This document shows, one piece after another, positions 47,701 through 59,460 of a stretch of 64,000 nucleotides of DNA. Below the pieces are notes generated by a model, which was not told the origin of the DNA, ran no database searches, and saw nothing but the letters and a program-made list of their open reading frames with translations. The stretch comes from Pelecanus crispus. Taxonomy: Eukaryota > Chordata > Aves > Pelecaniformes > Pelecanidae. Each line of letters starts with the position of its first letter. The first letter of the stretch is position 1. The stretch covers positions 10,010,001 through 10,074,000 of the forward strand of contig NC_134646.1 of NCBI RefSeq assembly GCF_030463565.1, in the 5' to 3' direction. A program made the position numbers and the translations under genes.

Positions 47701-49207
47701 ATAGGTTGTTCTACTTTTTCCTTGCCTCCAGCACCTACTAAAATGCCATTTAGTGTTAATTTCACCAGATACATTTCCAGTAAATCTCTTTTGCTTCTCC
47801 CCTACTGTTCTAAACAACCTCACCTCTACAGATGGCTCCATATTATGGAAAAAATTGAGAAGGCAGACTAAACTGAAAAGTATAATAAAAGGATATGCAC
47901 TATCAATAGAAAAAATAAAATATCTTGATTTTTAAATTGTGCTTTAGGCCTGTTTGTTTTCTTTGACTGTGAGGCTGAGATGATTTGATTAAAAATGGTT
48001 CCTTCTGGACATTTGTGTAAATGAACTAGCTCTAGAGGGTACACTATAGTTCTTATGCAAACTGGTTACTCAACATACAATGACAGCCAGGTAGGGTAAA
48101 TTTTAGATAAGTTACCCTTTTTGCCTTTAATTAAGAAAAACTTAGCTTCTGCAACTGTTTGTTTAAAAAAATTCTAAGCTATTGCTAATAAAATACATTC
48201 ACTTTGTCAGTGTTCCATAAGAAACATATACTTTTCTTTTTCTGTGGTAAGCTGGAGAATGCCTGTAACATTCTTCAGGAGGGGATTCTTTCTATAGTAC
48301 CCCTTCCAAAAAAACTCTTGACTTTTTCAGACATTGGTAGCAGATGCAGTTATGTGAAGAGGTTGCTCCTTGCTACTTTCATTGCTCTTAGTTTGTCTTT
48401 ACTCTTGCAAATTACTTCCTAATAAGAGAATTCCATTTACCTTTTTAAATGATTAGTGTAGCGTCAGATGTTCCGTCTACTGTTTGGCAGTTGTTTAATG
48501 TAAGTATTAATTAGCAATTGGCCTAGTGTCTTCCTTCAATTGTTTCTGTGTGGTAGCCTAAAGGAGAAATTCTTAGCAAGGACTGATTTATAATGTTCAA
48601 AAGAAAACAAGACTTCTAGTCTTACAGAAAAAAAAGTATATTTACTAGCTTCATTATGCTATCCAGTCTTCCTCTTCTGTAAGGAAAGGATATTCCTGTG
48701 ATACGATTTTTCAATTGGTCAGGAGTTGTGAATTTTTACTCTATTGGAGTGTGATGAGTCATAAAGCAGGATATCACTGTACTCTTGCTCTGACTGCAGT
48801 TCCGGGCAACATAAGTTGAGGGAGTTTAAAAGGTGAGCACTTTAACTTCACTTTATGCTGTGTGATACTTGTTCATAGCTGAGGATTTTGCCCTGTGTTT
48901 TCCAGTACAAGATTTTTAGAAACACAGTAGTGTTTTTTTATAAACAAACTCAAGTTTTGGAAAATGAACACATGGAATGCTGGTTACATTCCTGTCCGAG
49001 AAAACCTGAAAATAAAGATAAAAGGCAGTATCCTCAATAGGTTTAATTTATTAAGATACATACTACAAGAGTTATGACCTCTTTGTTTATTTCTCCTCTC
49101 TTTGTAGTCATCGCCTGGAATTTTTCAAAGATTTGAACCTGAAAGGACTAATGGGAGAAGACTGGAAGCAGCCTGAATCAGATATATGGAAGTCTCTCAC
49201 TAATTAA
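44763..49207 (+). CDS. C4orf33: C4orf33 ortholog, UPF0462 family protein (5 coding exons, complete)
   Basis: Coding exons 44773-44953, 46807-46867, 47071-47122, 47235-47434 and 49108-49207 join in frame into 197 residues ending in TAA. Human C4orf33 has about 199 residues (recalled) and matches throughout: HTWDG near residue 8, [17 protein letters not shown] at 36-52, [64 protein letters not shown] and EDWKQPESD. Function is not established. The W/Y-rich pattern with a WDYEVVE strand and a following EVE.CPHG strand resembles the beta-sandwich CBM9-like carbohydrate-binding fold; that is inference. The start may be either of two adjacent ATGs (44770 or 44773); 44773 fits the human start MDF. 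It is divergent from SCLT1 across a CpG island. Its 3' UTR appears to run into a sense solo LTR. Confidence 0.95.
44773..44953 (+). CDS. C4orf33: C4orf33 coding exon 1
   Basis: Residues 1-60 plus one base, [20 protein letters not shown] to LWDYE. The exon itself starts at 44763 after acceptor TTCTCAG, ten bases upstream of this ATG, so an upstream noncoding exon is needed. Donor GTAAGTG. Confidence 0.94.
44954..46806 (+). other. C4orf33: C4orf33 intron after coding exon 1
   Basis: 1.85 kb, AT-rich, with the (TA)n tract at 45597 and a T run at 46289-46301. Confidence 0.9.
45597..45612. repeat. (TA)n microsatellite
   Basis: Eight TA units in C4orf33 intron after coding exon 1. Confidence 0.85.
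46807..46867 (+). CDS. C4orf33: C4orf33 coding exon 2
   Basis: Residues 61-80 ([20 protein letters not shown]) plus two bases. The acceptor follows an uninterrupted T run ending TTTAAG; donor GTAAGT. Confidence 0.95.
47071..47122 (+). CDS. C4orf33: C4orf33 coding exon 3
   Basis: Residues 81-98, P then [17 protein letters not shown]. 52-base exon with acceptor GACAG after a T run and donor GTAAGT. The intron that follows is only 112 bases. Confidence 0.95.
47235..47434 (+). CDS. C4orf33: C4orf33 coding exon 4
   Basis: Residues 99-164 plus two bases, [20 protein letters not shown], then [24 protein letters not shown], and ending GQKPD. Acceptor TTTAACAG, donor GTAAGC. Confidence 0.96.
47435..49107 (+). 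other. C4orf33: C4orf33 intron before the last exon
   Basis: 1.7 kb, AT-rich, no repeat recognised. Confidence 0.9.
49108..49207 (+). CDS. C4orf33: C4orf33 coding exon 5 with stop
   Basis: Residues 165-197, [20 protein letters not shown] then [13 protein letters not shown] and TAA. Acceptor TTTGTAG. The C-terminal tail after PESD differs from the human one, as expected for the variable end. Confidence 0.95.
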
Positions 49208-49581
49208 ATGGATTGAGGCACAAATTTTTATAGCATTAAGGTTGGATGAAGCCATATGGAAACAACTTCTTCATTCTGAGCCGAGTTTGTAAATACCAGA
49301 TTAGTAAGTGTCCTGGTTTCAGCTGGGATAGAGTTAATTTTCTTCCTAGTAGCTGGCATAGTGCTGTGTTTTGGATTTAGTAGGAGAAGAATGTTGATAA
49401 CACAGGGGATGTTTTAGTTGTGGTGAAGTAGTGCTTATACTAATCAAGGACTTCTTCAGCTTCCCATGCTCTGCCAGGTGCACAAGAAGCTGGGAGGGGG
49501 CACAGCCAGGACAGTTGATCCAAACTGCCCAAAGGGCTATTCCATACCGTATGACATCATGCTCGGTGTGTAAACTGGGGG

Positions 49582-49595
49582 GCAGCGATCGCTGC
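49582..49595. other. 14-base perfect palindrome in LTR copy 3
   Basis: Same GCAGCGATCGCTGC in the same relative place as in the other young LTR copy, although the TATA box here has decayed. Confidence 0.8.
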
Positions 49596-49699
49596 TTGTG
49601 AGCTGGCTGGATATCGGTCAGCGGGTGGTGAGCAATTGCATTGTGCATCACTTATTTTGTATATGATTATTTTGTTATTTTCCCTTCCTTTTCTGTCCT

Positions 49700-49705
49700 A
49701 TTAAA
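49700..49705 (+). promoter_or_regulatory. ATTAAA poly(A) signal inside LTR, candidate for C4orf33 mRNA
   Basis: The first ATTAAA/AATAAA-type hexamer after the C4orf33 stop codon; I find none in 49208-49308. It sits where this LTR family keeps its own poly(A) signal and is followed by a T-rich tract from about 49737. Confidence 0.5.
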
Positions 49706-49862
49706 ATGTCTTTATCTCAACCCACGAGTTCTACTCTTTTTTTTTTTTTTTTTTTTTTTTCTCCTCTCCCTGATTCTCTCCCCCATCCCACTGGGGAAGG
49801 GGGAAGTGAGTGAACGGCTGTGTGGTGTTTAGCTGCCTACCGGGTTAAACCACAAGAGTAAG

Positions 49863-51164
49863 ACTTTCCTTGACACCAAAATCATTGGTCAATCTTAAAA
49901 TCAACTGTCAAGTATCTGGGCCAGTTGATTCTAAATGTATGAAGTATGCAATGACTTGTGTTTCCATTCATCTGGGTATTACTGAGTTTTTCACCTGTGC
50001 AAGAGATGAATCTGCTTCTACCAAGGAAGGGGAAAAAATGTGCTAAAATTACAGCTGTGTTTTCATGAGAGCATTAAGCCTGACAAGGCCAATGTCTGGC
50101 TTGGAATCTTTCAGTTTCCTGCAGTTGCTGCATTTCTGCTGTATTTTCACTGCTGCTAGTTTATTTTTTGGTTGTTGAATGAGATTCTTACGTGCCTAAT
50201 TTTTTTGATTGCAGTCAGGAGAAAGAATACCTCCTTCAGGAACAGAAAAGAACATAGCTATCATGGCATTTTGAGGCCCAGTACTTGCATTGCCAGTTGC
50301 CATGGAGGTATAACACTACCCTTTCCTATACCTTCCTATACCTGAAGTTTTCCCTTGCACAGTGCTGAAGGAGGGAGCTTAATCTGTATTACTTCATTAG
50401 CAGACTTCTGTGCTTCAAATTCAGTGTGAGATTTCTAGTGGTATCTAGGTACAGAGGGTAGATTTACAAAAGGTTTTATGTGTTCCAGGAAAAGTTTCTG
50501 TGAGAAATAACGTTTAGTAAAACATTTTGATACAGTTGTGTGCCTGCAAAAGCTTGTTTTGTTCCAAGACCTTGTCACATCATCTTCAGGATTCAGCTCA
50601 GATGCATGAGAATTTTGTTTGCGTGCTTCCTAACATTGGAAATACTCTTAATTGTATGTGCCTACATTTTCTACATATGGGCATAAATATTTTTAACAGT
50701 ACCAAATACTGTTAGATGGTAACATCTAATCTGTAAACTCTCACAGAATTTACAAATGAGATGTTCCTTTTTTGTCTAGCATGGTAAGTGCTGTTTGATT
50801 GTGGCTGCTGTCTTGATCCGATATAAATTAACTTAGAAAATGGGAAGCTTACCCACTAAGCAGACCCTACATCTGAAAAGTTAGGTCACTTTAAAAATCA
50901 AACTGCTTTGGTTTAGTTCAGAATGAGGATTCAGACCAAGACATGGTCCTCAGTCCTTTACTAGAAAGAGTACTTCCTGCATCCTGTTGAAATGTCATCA
51001 TCACAGGGTAAAAGGTGGTCACGTTCTCTAGTTTTGTGAGAAGGATTGTTTTGGGAGTCTGAGAGAATAAGGCTCAGTCATAACTGAGGGAGTATCTTTC
51101 AGAAGTTATGCCTTGAGGATGTGATGTTGGGTCTCATCCTTTTGTGTAGCATTTCCTGCTGAAC
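49863..51164. other. intergenic, nothing seen
   Basis: AT-rich DNA downstream of C4orf33 and its LTR. No open frame with a recognisable product. Confidence 0.7.
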
Positions 51165-51487
51165 AATTTGGAATCATACAAGTTCCTGGAAGGGGCTGGT
51201 GTTCTTGTAGTCTAACATCCTGCTCAAAGCAGGGCTATTGTTGAAGCTAGATGAGTTTGCTCAGGGCCTTGTCAGGTTTTGAATAACTCCAAAGATGGAG
51301 CTTCAAGTTCTGTGGGTAGCCTGTTTCAATACTCAGCTAGTTCTGTTATGAGAACTTACCTAATTTCCATTTCCCATGCTGCAACTTGTGTCCATTGCCT
51401 TTTGTCCTTTCTCTGTGCATCTCCAAGAAGAGTGACTTTTTCTCTATAACTACTGCTTAGGTAACTGAAGGTAACTCTTAGCTCCCT
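51165..51487 (-). mobile_element. CR1 LINE 3' end, antisense, old
   Basis: Plus strand reads as the reverse complement of a CR1 3' end: GGAATCATACAAGTTCCTGG, CCTGCTCAAAGCAGGG, GTTTGCTCAGGGCCTTGTC, CTGCAACTTGTGTCCATTGC and CTCCAAGAAGAGTG, in CR1 order. The octamer tail is eroded. Intergenic, downstream of C4orf33. Confidence 0.8.
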
Positions 51488-51594
51488 ATGGATTTCTTTA
51501 AACGTGTCATTCTCAGTTTGCCTTTTGTGACTCATTAGTAAGCACCTTCCACTCAGATAATACTGACAGACAACGTAAAAGTATAACTTGGGTT
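51441..51594 (+). repeat. 154-base direct duplication, source copy
   Basis: Nearly identical to 52993-53145: three substitutions and one single-base deletion. This copy is continuous at its left with the antisense CR1 end, so it is probably the original. Confidence 0.9.
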
Positions 51595-52992
51595 GTAACT
51601 CAGAGGCAGCAATGCTCCCAGGCCTCTCTTGTTTATTTAGCTCGTAAATGGTTCTAAAAATCTTGTGTGTAGCTTTAGACATCAAAATGCGTGTAAAGTT
51701 TTGCACAAGACTGCACTCATACTACTAAAAGGATTCTCTGTTCTCTTCTGAGCTTGTATGCAGTAATAACTATAGTCTGATGGTCATGTTTGCTTTGCTA
51801 CCTTTAAACTTAACTCTACTTGTAAATTCTGCCTCAGAAAAAAAAAAGATAGGAATAACATGCCTTAGCGAAGAACATCTTGGTGTGATTAATATCCGAG
51901 ATAGAATGTTACTTCAGAGTTTTTGTTTGACTTTAGATTCCCTCTTTGTAATTTCAGTTTTATAGAACTATACTTTCAAGTTTAAGGATATTAGGCCTTT
52001 TCAGATGTAGACTTCGGCATGTCAATGCACTCAGACATCCAGTTGTTTTTGTTATCTTTTAATTAGACACTATAGATTCCTTGCTATAAAGTGCCATCTG
52101 TTGAAAATTATAAGTATTGTGCATTCAATTGTTTGGCTTCTTTTGTACCTTCAATCCATGTACAGTTTTCTAAAGAATGGCATAAGTCTGAAATACTGAA
52201 TAATCCAATAAATGTTGATTAAAAACATCATGTAGATACTGACATCTCAAAGCTGCTTTTGAAATTTCAGTCAAAAGCAAAAAACATTTCAGTAAACTTT
52301 TAGCCTTCATGTTAAATACTTTGTCAAAAAAGGCTGTTTGTCTCACAAAGGTTGTTTTCACATGATGAATGATGTTTTGCATGTAAAGGACAGAAAATCA
52401 AATTATTTATTCAGAGGCTTCATCTCGTATTCAGTCCCACTTCAAACTGACTACTTCAGATTTGACTTTGGATGCAAATTATAAACTTTGAGGGAAATAG
52501 ATTACTTTCCCTAAATAAGTAATTTAACGTAAAATAATTGTCTCTGCAGTACAAAATGTAATGCTAGATGCTTCTGAAAATGAGAATTATCATACAGACT
52601 TTATTCAGGGCACATGCTACTCCACACTGCTGTCAGGTGGTTCACTTGTATGTTTCTAAGCTTTAAGAGTCTGTTTGAACTGTAAGTACTGGCTTTCATC
52701 AGAAGGTTTCCATATGGGTTCATGGAGTGCAGAGTTAGAACCTGTGCACTGACTTGTTTCTAAAGGTTTAAAGTTAAATTTATCCCTTGGTAGAAACTTA
52801 CTGTAGGAGGGAGTCTCTACCTAAGGCCTACGTGAGATGGAAGCATAGTGTTTTGGCACATAGTAGTGAATTCATGGATCATCAATGGACAATACTGTGC
52901 TTGCCAGCATCACTTAAAGCTCCCAGGACTTTGCAGGGATGGGCATCAATGTTCATGGAGACGACTGGCTAGTTTGTAGCTTTCTTTCTCTT

Positions 52993-53145
52993 TCTCTATA
53001 CTACTGCTTAGGTAACTGAAGGTAACTCTTAGCTCCCCATGGATTTCTTTAAACGTGTCATTCTCAGTTTGCCTTTTGTGACTCATTAGTAAGCACCTTC
53101 AACTCAGATAATACTGACAGACAACGTAAAAGTGTAACTTGGGTT
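52993..53145 (+). repeat. 153-base direct duplication, daughter copy
   Basis: Matches 51441-51594 about 1.55 kb away. Its left neighbour is a CT-rich tract (TTTCTTTCTCTTTC) instead of the rest of the CR1, so this is the inserted copy. Confidence 0.9.
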
Positions 53146-56036
53146 TTTCACTGCTTTTTAACCAGGCCTTGTTCTATACCGTGGAGTCCAGTTGTAGCCT
53201 GTCTTGCCTGAATTACCTCACTTTTTTTTCATGACATGCAAACATGAGGAAAAGACAAAACAAACTCTGTTCTGCATGAGTTTCGTTTAAGTACATGTTC
53301 GTTAATTGTTAATCCTGGTTTAGAAGGAATATGGTTCAGGCCAGTCTAGCTCAGTGTATATGTGTATATACATGCATAAATATATAGGCATTCAGCATTG
53401 TACTGTTTTTATATGTCAAACTTGTATCAAGAATAATACAGATAAAGTATATCTAATGTGACAATTTAGAGAATTTATGTAGGATATCAGTTTGATAAAA
53501 TGCAGAACTGCATGATAGAAAGCATAGGTCATGCAAGCACTCTATCCACAAATCCACTTTGAAATGGATTTAAACACTTCAACCCTGTAAGCACTTCTTA
53601 TCCATTGCTCTCTTAACAAAAAAAAAAAAAAAAAATCAACCTGTCTCATAAATGTTTCCTGTGGATAATATTTGGCCTTGTGCCAGTTATTTCGTGTGAC
53701 ATACTGAGTCTAAGATGCAGGCATTTTATTACTTTGGAAATGGGGCAATAACCACTGGGGAGTGCACAGTATTTTTTGTTTTGTTTTGTTCTTAGCTCTG
53801 CAAAGGCTTTAGATAACCTGAAGTGTAACATTTTCACATGTGAAAATGTCAATGTTGTGGCAATTTTTAATTATTTTACCATATTAGCCAGAATTCCTAA
53901 GAAAATGAGGCTGTTGGGTTATCACTACCTTCTTGCCTTTCTGGCAATGTTGTCATCACCTTTCCCCCCACTACCACAGCAATTTTTAAATCCATTAGCC
54001 AATTTCAACTGAATCAGAGGAACAGCCAGCCTCAGAAGATACTGGATTCCTGCAAATTGTGTGGACATGAACAGCTGGAGGCAGTTCCTTGCTATAGCAC
54101 CCCAAATTGAGGAAAAAGAGAGGTCATCTCTTAGCCCTTATCCTGTAGCTGTAGTGCCCAATACTTGAAGCACTTGGTGCATGCTTAACTTCAGCTGTAG
54201 TACATATAGCCTCTTAGCTTTAGACTTTGATTATGAAACTAAGAAATGTGTGGAACTTAAGGAATATGAGGTGCTGTCACAGAGGTGAGCTCAGATTTCA
54301 TAGACCTATGCCCTAGTGTTACCTTGAGGTAGGAAGCTTAGGAGAGAGAGCTTATGTATAAAATACAAATGTATGAGGAGCCATGTTTTGTTAGTCCTGC
54401 TCCTAACAGATACCAGACATGGTAAATATTCAAGCATGTTTTCAGTGCTTAATTTTTTTTTTTTTTTTTTAAATTTGAGGAAATAATTCCCCTGTTCCTA
54501 TCCTTTTTCAGGAGAAGATCCCACACAAAGGATAAGGGATGGAGTTTCCCCAAGTTTAATGCCAGGGTTAGTTGAAAGCACAAGGACATGGAATCGAGTT
54601 GTCATTGCCTCTGAAAATACACTTCTGGTTTAATCCATTTTCTAATTCAGTAGGTTCTGTTGTGAGAATGTTGATCCTAAAGAGAAGCAGAATGTGAGCT
54701 TGAAAATGCTGCTCTTGCAAGTTCCAGTTGAGATAATGGATATATTTCTATTGCTTACATAGTGCTTAATGCTAATAAGCGTGTTTTTTTCCACTGTGGC
54801 CAGATAATTCAGCAGAAACTTTTAATTAGTTCTTATATTCTGCTACAAACACCCCCCTGTCTATAGGGCAATAGAAATATCTGCCTTAGTTTATACTATT
54901 GTGGTATTTGATTTACTAAGTTTAATGAAACGCTGAGCAGTTTTGCTGTAATGTTTTTTAAAATTTTTTTTCAAATCTTCCTAGTAAATACTTGAGCAGT
55001 TGAGGCAGAATGCAGATTGGGATTGTTGCAATCTCTTACTTACAAGATGATCACACTCAATAACTTGGAAAACAAAAATACTGAGCTTCATGAATGAAAA
55101 ATTTACCTGTAAAGAGAATTTAGGTTTGTTTCAACAGTTCTGTCTCGTAAGTGCATTTCTAACTCCTTTTGATAGTATATTTATTACTTGTGAACTTGAA
55201 CATGAAAACCAGGATTCTACATGACTCAGCCCTCCTTATAATGTCAGTGAATCTTTATAGAGTTGGTGTTTGAAAACATCTTATGACCGTACTCCCAAAG
55301 ACCTTGTTTTTTGTGCTTCTTGCCACTAGGTGGAAGAAGAAGGTTATCAAAACTACACCTTGGTGCTACCAGCCTAGTTATCCTTAGCCAGATCCATTCT
55401 TTCTTACTATATCCTTGATTTTAGAAAAAAGATGTTTCAGTAAAGCTGATGATGGCTTATCTTGATTTTTTTTTTTTTGAGACATCCTTATCAAAAGAAG
55501 CACTATGCCATGCTGTGTAGTTACAGTTCTAATGTTTCTTTTCCTACGGTAGTATTTCTGTAAATAATTTTGAGACAAAATTAACAGAAGATAAATTCCA
55601 TGAAGTGTCAGTCTGTAATATAAAAGATAGTGCTGTGATACACAAATTATTTGAATATTCTTCTGGGTTTGTTTGGTTTTTTTTTACAAATGTCTTGGAC
55701 ACTGTCTTGCAAACTTTCCAAAAAGGCTGTATGTAATTCTGAAGGAATTTTTTTTTTTTTTTAAATACAGCCTGGTTTGTAAGAGATGGTGCACCACTTC
55801 ACAGGTGAGGCTTGAGTGGCACAAACACTGGAGTGAAGCTTAGAGGAGAAAGTGAAACAATGTGAAAACTGTCACTTGAGAGGGACAGAAAATTGTTGTT
55901 CTTTGATACAAAAATGCAAAAAGAAAGTTTTCTTTAAAGAAAACTTGTGTGGTAACATGTACTGGCACAAGTGATTTGTGTCTTAAATGCAATGATGGAG
56001 CAACTGAGGCTGTCAGGTATGGTGGGTGATAAAATC

Positions 56037-56076
56037 TAACACTGCATGTAGTAACACTGCATGTAGAGACACTGCA
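56037..56076 (+). repeat. short tandem repeat, 15-base unit
   Basis: AACACTGCATGTAGT repeated, then a third partial unit with AGACACTGCAC. Intergenic. Confidence 0.75.
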
Positions 56077-59000
56077 CAGTGGGGTTTTTTTATGCAAAAG
56101 CTCTGAATGGGAGTAAAATTTTGCTGATGTCTTTGTATACTTCTTAATCATCTTCTCTAATATGCCAGGTCAGATCCTAGAGCTAGTAAGCTCTCACTTC
56201 ATGCTGGATTATATGTGTTTTGTTTGCCATGGCTGGCATAGCTACTGTATGATCTCTTCTAGTTAACTCATTAGAAGTGCAAGTCAGTTAATATTTGTAC
56301 TGCCCAGCACTATGATGATACAATACCGATGAATGTGATGTTAAGTACTATGTTGCTTGCTGTTCCTTTTTCCTGGGCTGAGGTGTTTTGTGCCTCTGAA
56401 AGGCACAGCACAGAACATTTGTTGTATTTTAAATTCTGACCGTGTAAAATACTTTCAAAATATGAACAGCATAGCGTGTAATTTGCTGCACATAAAATTT
56501 AAAACTATTCTTTCACACGGCCAAAGCCATCTCTAAAGCGTACCATAATTAAATGCAATGAAGTCCATTTATAATGCTATTGAAGTTTGATAGTTAACCT
56601 GTATTTATTTTATTGATGATTTCTTTCTTTTACTTTCAGTGAGCACTTTAGTTTACTACAGTGTCTCTGAACAGTGCTTCAGCAAAAGTACTGGGAAGTG
56701 CTTTAAGCCTGATTATAGAACCCTTATTTACACTGGTTGTATAAACAGCTATACACATGCTCATACAAATAGTCCCAGTGAGATCAATGCAACAGTTTAA
56801 ACATAAAGTGTATCGCAATTATGCCTTTTTCCATCTACTTGTCTATCTGTTGAAATTAGTATCAGTATTATCAGGAGAATTCAGTTCTAGAAGCTAGTTC
56901 TATCTCAGCATACTGCTTGGCACTGCTTGTTTTCTTTTCTCTGGTTTAAAACACACAAAAGCCTTAGCTGCAGGGCCTGTAGGAGGGTTTTAAGTGATGG
57001 TTCAGGAGGCACTGTTTGTATCTGCACTAGCTATGGACATACCAAAATATGGTCGTGGTTCATTTTCAGCAATAATGCTATAGACTACTACTGAGTATGT
57101 GTGTAAATACCCTCTGCCAGTTACGTAGTTTATTTGCAAACACAAATGTATTCTTATGCACATAGTAAACCAAAACTAACTAAATCGTGTTAAAATAGCA
57201 CTGAAATGAAATCAAAATTACTGTGCCTTCACTGCTGTTTTAAAACCAACCTAGCCAGACTAGTGGCTTTCTTGGAATATGCAACAGATACTTGAGGGGG
57301 GAAAAAAGAGGAATTTTTAGATGTCATCTTTTTAAAATACAGAACTCCTGTCTGTATAACACATTTTTAGCCAATTTAATCTTGTCTTTCATTTCATGAG
57401 TTCACTCTCTTGAACTGAGTCACTGCAGGCAATGAAGTTTATATCTTGGTGCCAGTAGTAGCTGTCATAAAATTATTCATCTCTTTAATTCTGGGCAATG
57501 TAATTGGTTCACTTCTTCCTTACTGCTGAGTTTGCTTCCATCAGCAAATTAAACATTTTGGAAACTGGTACTTTCTCAGTACTTTATAGCTTATACAAGC
57601 CATGGATGGTATTTATATTTAATTGTGCCTGGCACTTTAAATAATTGGTTCTTGTTTTAAAGTTGCATATTACCTTCCTAAATGTTAACAGAGTGGTCTG
57701 TAACCTATTATGCCAGGTATCTACTTCAAACCTTTTTTAATTTTAGCAAAATACTTAGCTGTTTCAGAAGAAGGTAGTTCATGATGTCAGAAGACAAAAA
57801 TGTGGTCTTGTACCTCCTTAATTCTTACAATTTCTAGAATGAAATCTTGAGACTTGGTGAGAGGTCTGTATTATTGTCAGGAGCTTTTGTAATCTCTGTG
57901 AAACAGCTTTTCAGAAGCTATTCTGTACGTCTTCAAAAGAGCTTTTTGCATCTTGACAGGTGAATTCTCTGAAGATTCTACAGGGAGTGGGAATACACCA
58001 CTGGCAGGTAGAATTGCCAGGCTTTAACTTGTTCAATATTGAGTGGTCTTTTTGCCTCCCCGTGACAGGTTACGTGATGGGGAATGCTCTTTTTTTTATC
58101 AGCATCTACTGGCTAGGCTAGGGCTGTCTTCAGCCTGGAGAAGAGGTAGTTTGAGGATGTGGTAGGGGGCTGCAAATTACTGTATAGAGTTTGGATGCAT
58201 GTAACAGCAAAAAAGAGCTGGATGGGGGTTGTTCTAATCTGAGGAGGATGGGCTATCATGTGAAGCTAGCAAGTGCCACGCTCAGAGCAGGGACAGGTGG
58301 TACTTCTCATGACATTATATTGGCACTGTGTTTGAGAAGTTTCTGTGGGCTCAGTGGGAGACTGGGAAAGGTACTTGGAAGAAAGATAAAGTGCAGGGTT
58401 TTAAGTGTGTAAAATCAGGTTCAATAAATCCCCTCAGCTGAAAATAATAGGAGGCTGGGAGTGTAGCAAGATAAGCATATGCTTTCTTTTCTTTCTGTTT
58501 GTACTCTTCCTTAGGCATCTACTTATGCATAAAGGCCACTGTGCTAGATGGATTAATGGTCTGAAACACTACCTATTCTTATATCTGGAAACCCAGCTGA
58601 AGGAATTGTTTTGTAATTCTCCCCCACCTGCAGTTGTTTCTCATTGTAAGTTATACTAGAACTGTGTGTTACAACCGAGGGGCAAAGCAACTCTTCTTGC
58701 TGGTGTTCTCAAAATCTCATGCTGAGCCAGGGTACTGAAAAGTGGAAGGCGGTGGCTGCTAAAATTCAGGAAATTGGGAAGTTCAGTCTTAGCTATTGTG
58801 GGCTGAGTGTGAACCATGAAGTGAAGAGGAAACGCAGGGTGGGACATGGAGCTATGAAGTAAGACTAATTTTGGGAAAAGGTTGCAATATGTAAAAGCAG
58901 CTGGATAAGAAAACAAAAGGGGATGGCTGAGGATACATGGTTGAAGAACTAAGGGAAGGTAAGAGAGAATAGACTTGGTCTGGCAAAAAGTCCAGGAGAG

Positions 59001-59427
59001 TCAAGGGAAAGAGCTTGGAGGGAAAAGAGGAAATGAAGATAGGGCCAGGAAAAAAAAAAATGGAAGAAAGCTCAGTGACTTCTACAGGGTATTTTCTTTA
59101 GATCCAGGAATACTTCCACAGTCTGTTGCTGTTAGCAGATCACCATGAAAGCCAAGCGCTAAATTTGTCTTTTGTAGTCTGGTAGACTATGAAGAACATA
59201 ACTAGCCTCTCATTGCTGTTGCTTTTAACCTGTACTGGAGATTGTAACGTGATGAATAAAATTGTAGAGGTGGAATGTGGGGCAGGATGGTATTACATTC
59301 AGTGGTCAGTTGTGAAAAGTTAGGTTTCAGTGTCTTGGCAAATATCACATAAAATTCTGTGTCAGAGGAAGAAATACAATTCCTTTTACCAGGATACTAT
59401 TCAAGTTACTGAATTGTGATTCCATCC

Positions 59428-59460
59428 TTTTTGTTTGTTTTTTTGTTTGTTTGTTTGTTC
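59428..59460. repeat. (TTTG)n microsatellite
   Basis: Several TTTG units with interruptions, in the intergenic part. Confidence 0.8.

Larger units (their letters stand above)
49309..49857 (+). mobile_element. solo LTR of an avian endogenous retrovirus (copy 3)
   Basis: Begins TGTCCTGGTTTCAGC and ends GGTTAAACCACAAGA, 549 bases, flanked by a perfect 5-base target duplication GTAAG (49304-49308 and 49858-49862). No internal retroviral sequence remains, so it is a recombined solo LTR. It is the same family as the copy at 21224-21791. The TATA box position reads GTGTGTAAA, i.e. decayed, while ATTAAA at 49700 is kept. A long T run occupies 49738-49760. The terminal CA is changed to GA. The family is common in bird genomes (knowledge); exact subfamily not assigned. 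Confidence 0.88.

Noticed and set aside
58075..58400. Possible very old CR1 fragment with CTTCAGCCTGGAGAAGAGGT
   Set aside because: Only one short stretch resembles CR1; the flanks do not follow the CR1 order.
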